From Agromyces rhizosphaerae (GTDB lineage Bacteria; Actinomycetota; Actinomycetes; Actinomycetales; Microbacteriaceae), in assembly GCF_027925245.1 (NCBI RefSeq), contig NZ_BSDP01000001.1:1984001-2048000 (forward strand): 64,000 nucleotides of DNA, given 5' to 3'. Both the position numbers and the translations under genes were made by a program. Below, piece after piece: positions 63,366 to 64,000 of the stretch; the first letter of the stretch is position 1, and every line of letters begins with the position of its first letter. A model generated the notes under the pieces. The model did no database searches. It was not told the DNA's origin and was given only the letters and a program-made list of their open reading frames with translations.

Positions 63366-64000
63366 ATGGCACGCGTCAGTGGAAAGGTCGCACTCATCAG
63401 CGGCGGAGCCCGGGGCATGGGGGCGTCGCACGCCCGCCTGCACGTCGCCGAGGGCGCGAAGGTGGTGATCGGCGACATCCTCGACGAGGACGGCGCGACC
63501 CTCGCCGGCGAGCTCGGCGACGCGGCGAGGTACGTGCACCTCGACGTGACCGACTACGCCCAGTGGGAGGCGGCCGTCGCTGCAGCGGTCGAGGCGTTCG
63601 GCCGGCTCGACATCGTCGTGAACAACGCGGGCATCGCGAACTTCGGGCCGATCGAGGAGTACACGCTCGACGCGTGGGACCTGATCCTGAGGATCAACCT
63701 CACCGGCGTCTTCTACGGCATCAAGGCCGCCATCCCGGCGCTGAAGGAGTCGGGCGCCGGCTCGATCGTCAACGTCTCCTCGACCGCCGGCCTCCAGGGC
63801 TACGAGGCGCTGCCCGGCTACAACGCCGCGAAGTACGGCGTGCGCGGCCTCACCAAGAACGCCGCCCTCGACCTCGGCCGGTACAACATCCGCGTGAACT
63901 CCGTGCACCCGGGCGTGATCCGCACCCCCATGACCGCCGAGCTCGAGACCCCGCAGAGCCACGTCGCCCTGCACCGCGTGGGCGAGCCGATCGAGCTGTC
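63366..64000 (+). CDS. SDR-family NAD(P)-dependent oxidoreductase, partial
   Basis: Truncated at the window end, 211 codons visible. Rossmann motif GGARGMGASHA, NNAG near residue 89, catalytic Ser in NVSSTAGLQG and YNAAKYGVRGL (Tyr/Lys). The PG motif HPGVIRTPM that follows is of the classical cofactor-binding kind. The visible part resembles 3-alpha/20-beta-hydroxysteroid dehydrogenases, but this assignment is weak. GGAAGG lies eight bases before the ATG. Only the N-terminal part is certain. Confidence 0.85.
   Translation, partial: MARVSGKVALISGGARGMGASHARLHVAEGAKVVIGDILDEDGATLAGELGDAARYVHLDVTDYAQWEAAVAAAVEAFGRLDIVVNNAGIANFGPIEEYTLDAWDLILRINLTGVFYGIKAAIPALKESGAGSIVNVSSTAGLQGYEALPGYNAAKYGVRGLTKNAALDLGRYNIRVNSVHPGVIRTPMTAELETPQSHVALHRVGEPIEL

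Overview
The window is chromosomal DNA from a very GC-rich actinobacterium, most likely a member of the Microbacteriaceae (Agromyces/Microbacterium-like). The grounds are the strong GC bias at third codon positions, many leaderless genes with a TANNNT box 6-7 bases before the start codon, F420/FMN luciferase-like oxidoreductases, a fused MnhA/MnhB subunit, a RecQ helicase with a phosphoribosyltransferase-like tail and a TM0106-type nuclease-helicase. The genus is inference. No rRNA, tRNA, IS element, integrase or CRISPR array was seen, so this is ordinary chromosome with some accessory patches.

Layout. 1-8.4 kb: a truncated SARP/AfsR-type ATPase regulator, an SDR oxidoreductase, an exported esterase, a DEAD-box RNA helicase with a long repetitive disordered N-terminus, and a secreted SGNH hydrolase. 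8.5-17.6 kb: three GNAT acetyltransferases, a luciferase-like monooxygenase, a small membrane protein, the RecQ-type helicase, a DUF1254-type protein, a lipoprotein and a LuxR/TPR regulator. 17.7-24.2 kb: a complete six-gene Mrp cation/proton antiporter operon, mnhA(AB fused)-C-D-E-F-G, with every junction a 4-base overlap. 24.3-28.4 kb: a rhodanese, two VapBC toxin-antitoxin pairs, each with a palindromic operator-like site, a methyltransferase and an FKBP lipoprotein. 28.4-31.9 kb: an ECF transporter (A-T-S) whose promoter carries a near-consensus DtxR/IdeR iron box.

32-41.4 kb: a lone left-handed beta-helix protein, a lipoprotein, two luciferase-like oxidoreductases, a BBE-type flavoprotein, a glutaredoxin-like protein and the 1186-residue TM0106 nuclease-helicase. 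41.5-46.3 kb: two paralogous exported proteins, then a TetR regulator divergent from an agmatine deiminase-amidase operon with a near-perfect palindrome between them. 46.5-64 kb: a helical protein of unknown function, an orphan contractile tail-sheath gene, an aminoglycoside-phosphotransferase-like kinase, a membrane-anchored molybdopterin oxidoreductase, an atypical P-type ATPase, a TspO-like protein, DUF2332, FUSC, a cysteine-synthase-like enzyme, a PfkB sugar kinase, an NhaC-type antiporter, a PPOX-fold flavoprotein and the start of a second SDR.

The most unusual content lies between the genes. Several families of long palindromic intergenic elements, called A, B, C/D and E here, sit mostly at gene 3' ends. 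Family B has three half-sites of the type GAAYACATGCA with conserved spacing in all three copies. In addition, the octamer CGGATGCC/GGCATCCG is strongly over-represented on both strands, in genes and in terminator stems. That arrangement resembles the DNA uptake sequences of Neisseria and Haemophilus. Other points of interest are the iron box on the ECF operon, the orphan sheath gene, and a P-type ATPase lacking the usual calcium-binding residues.
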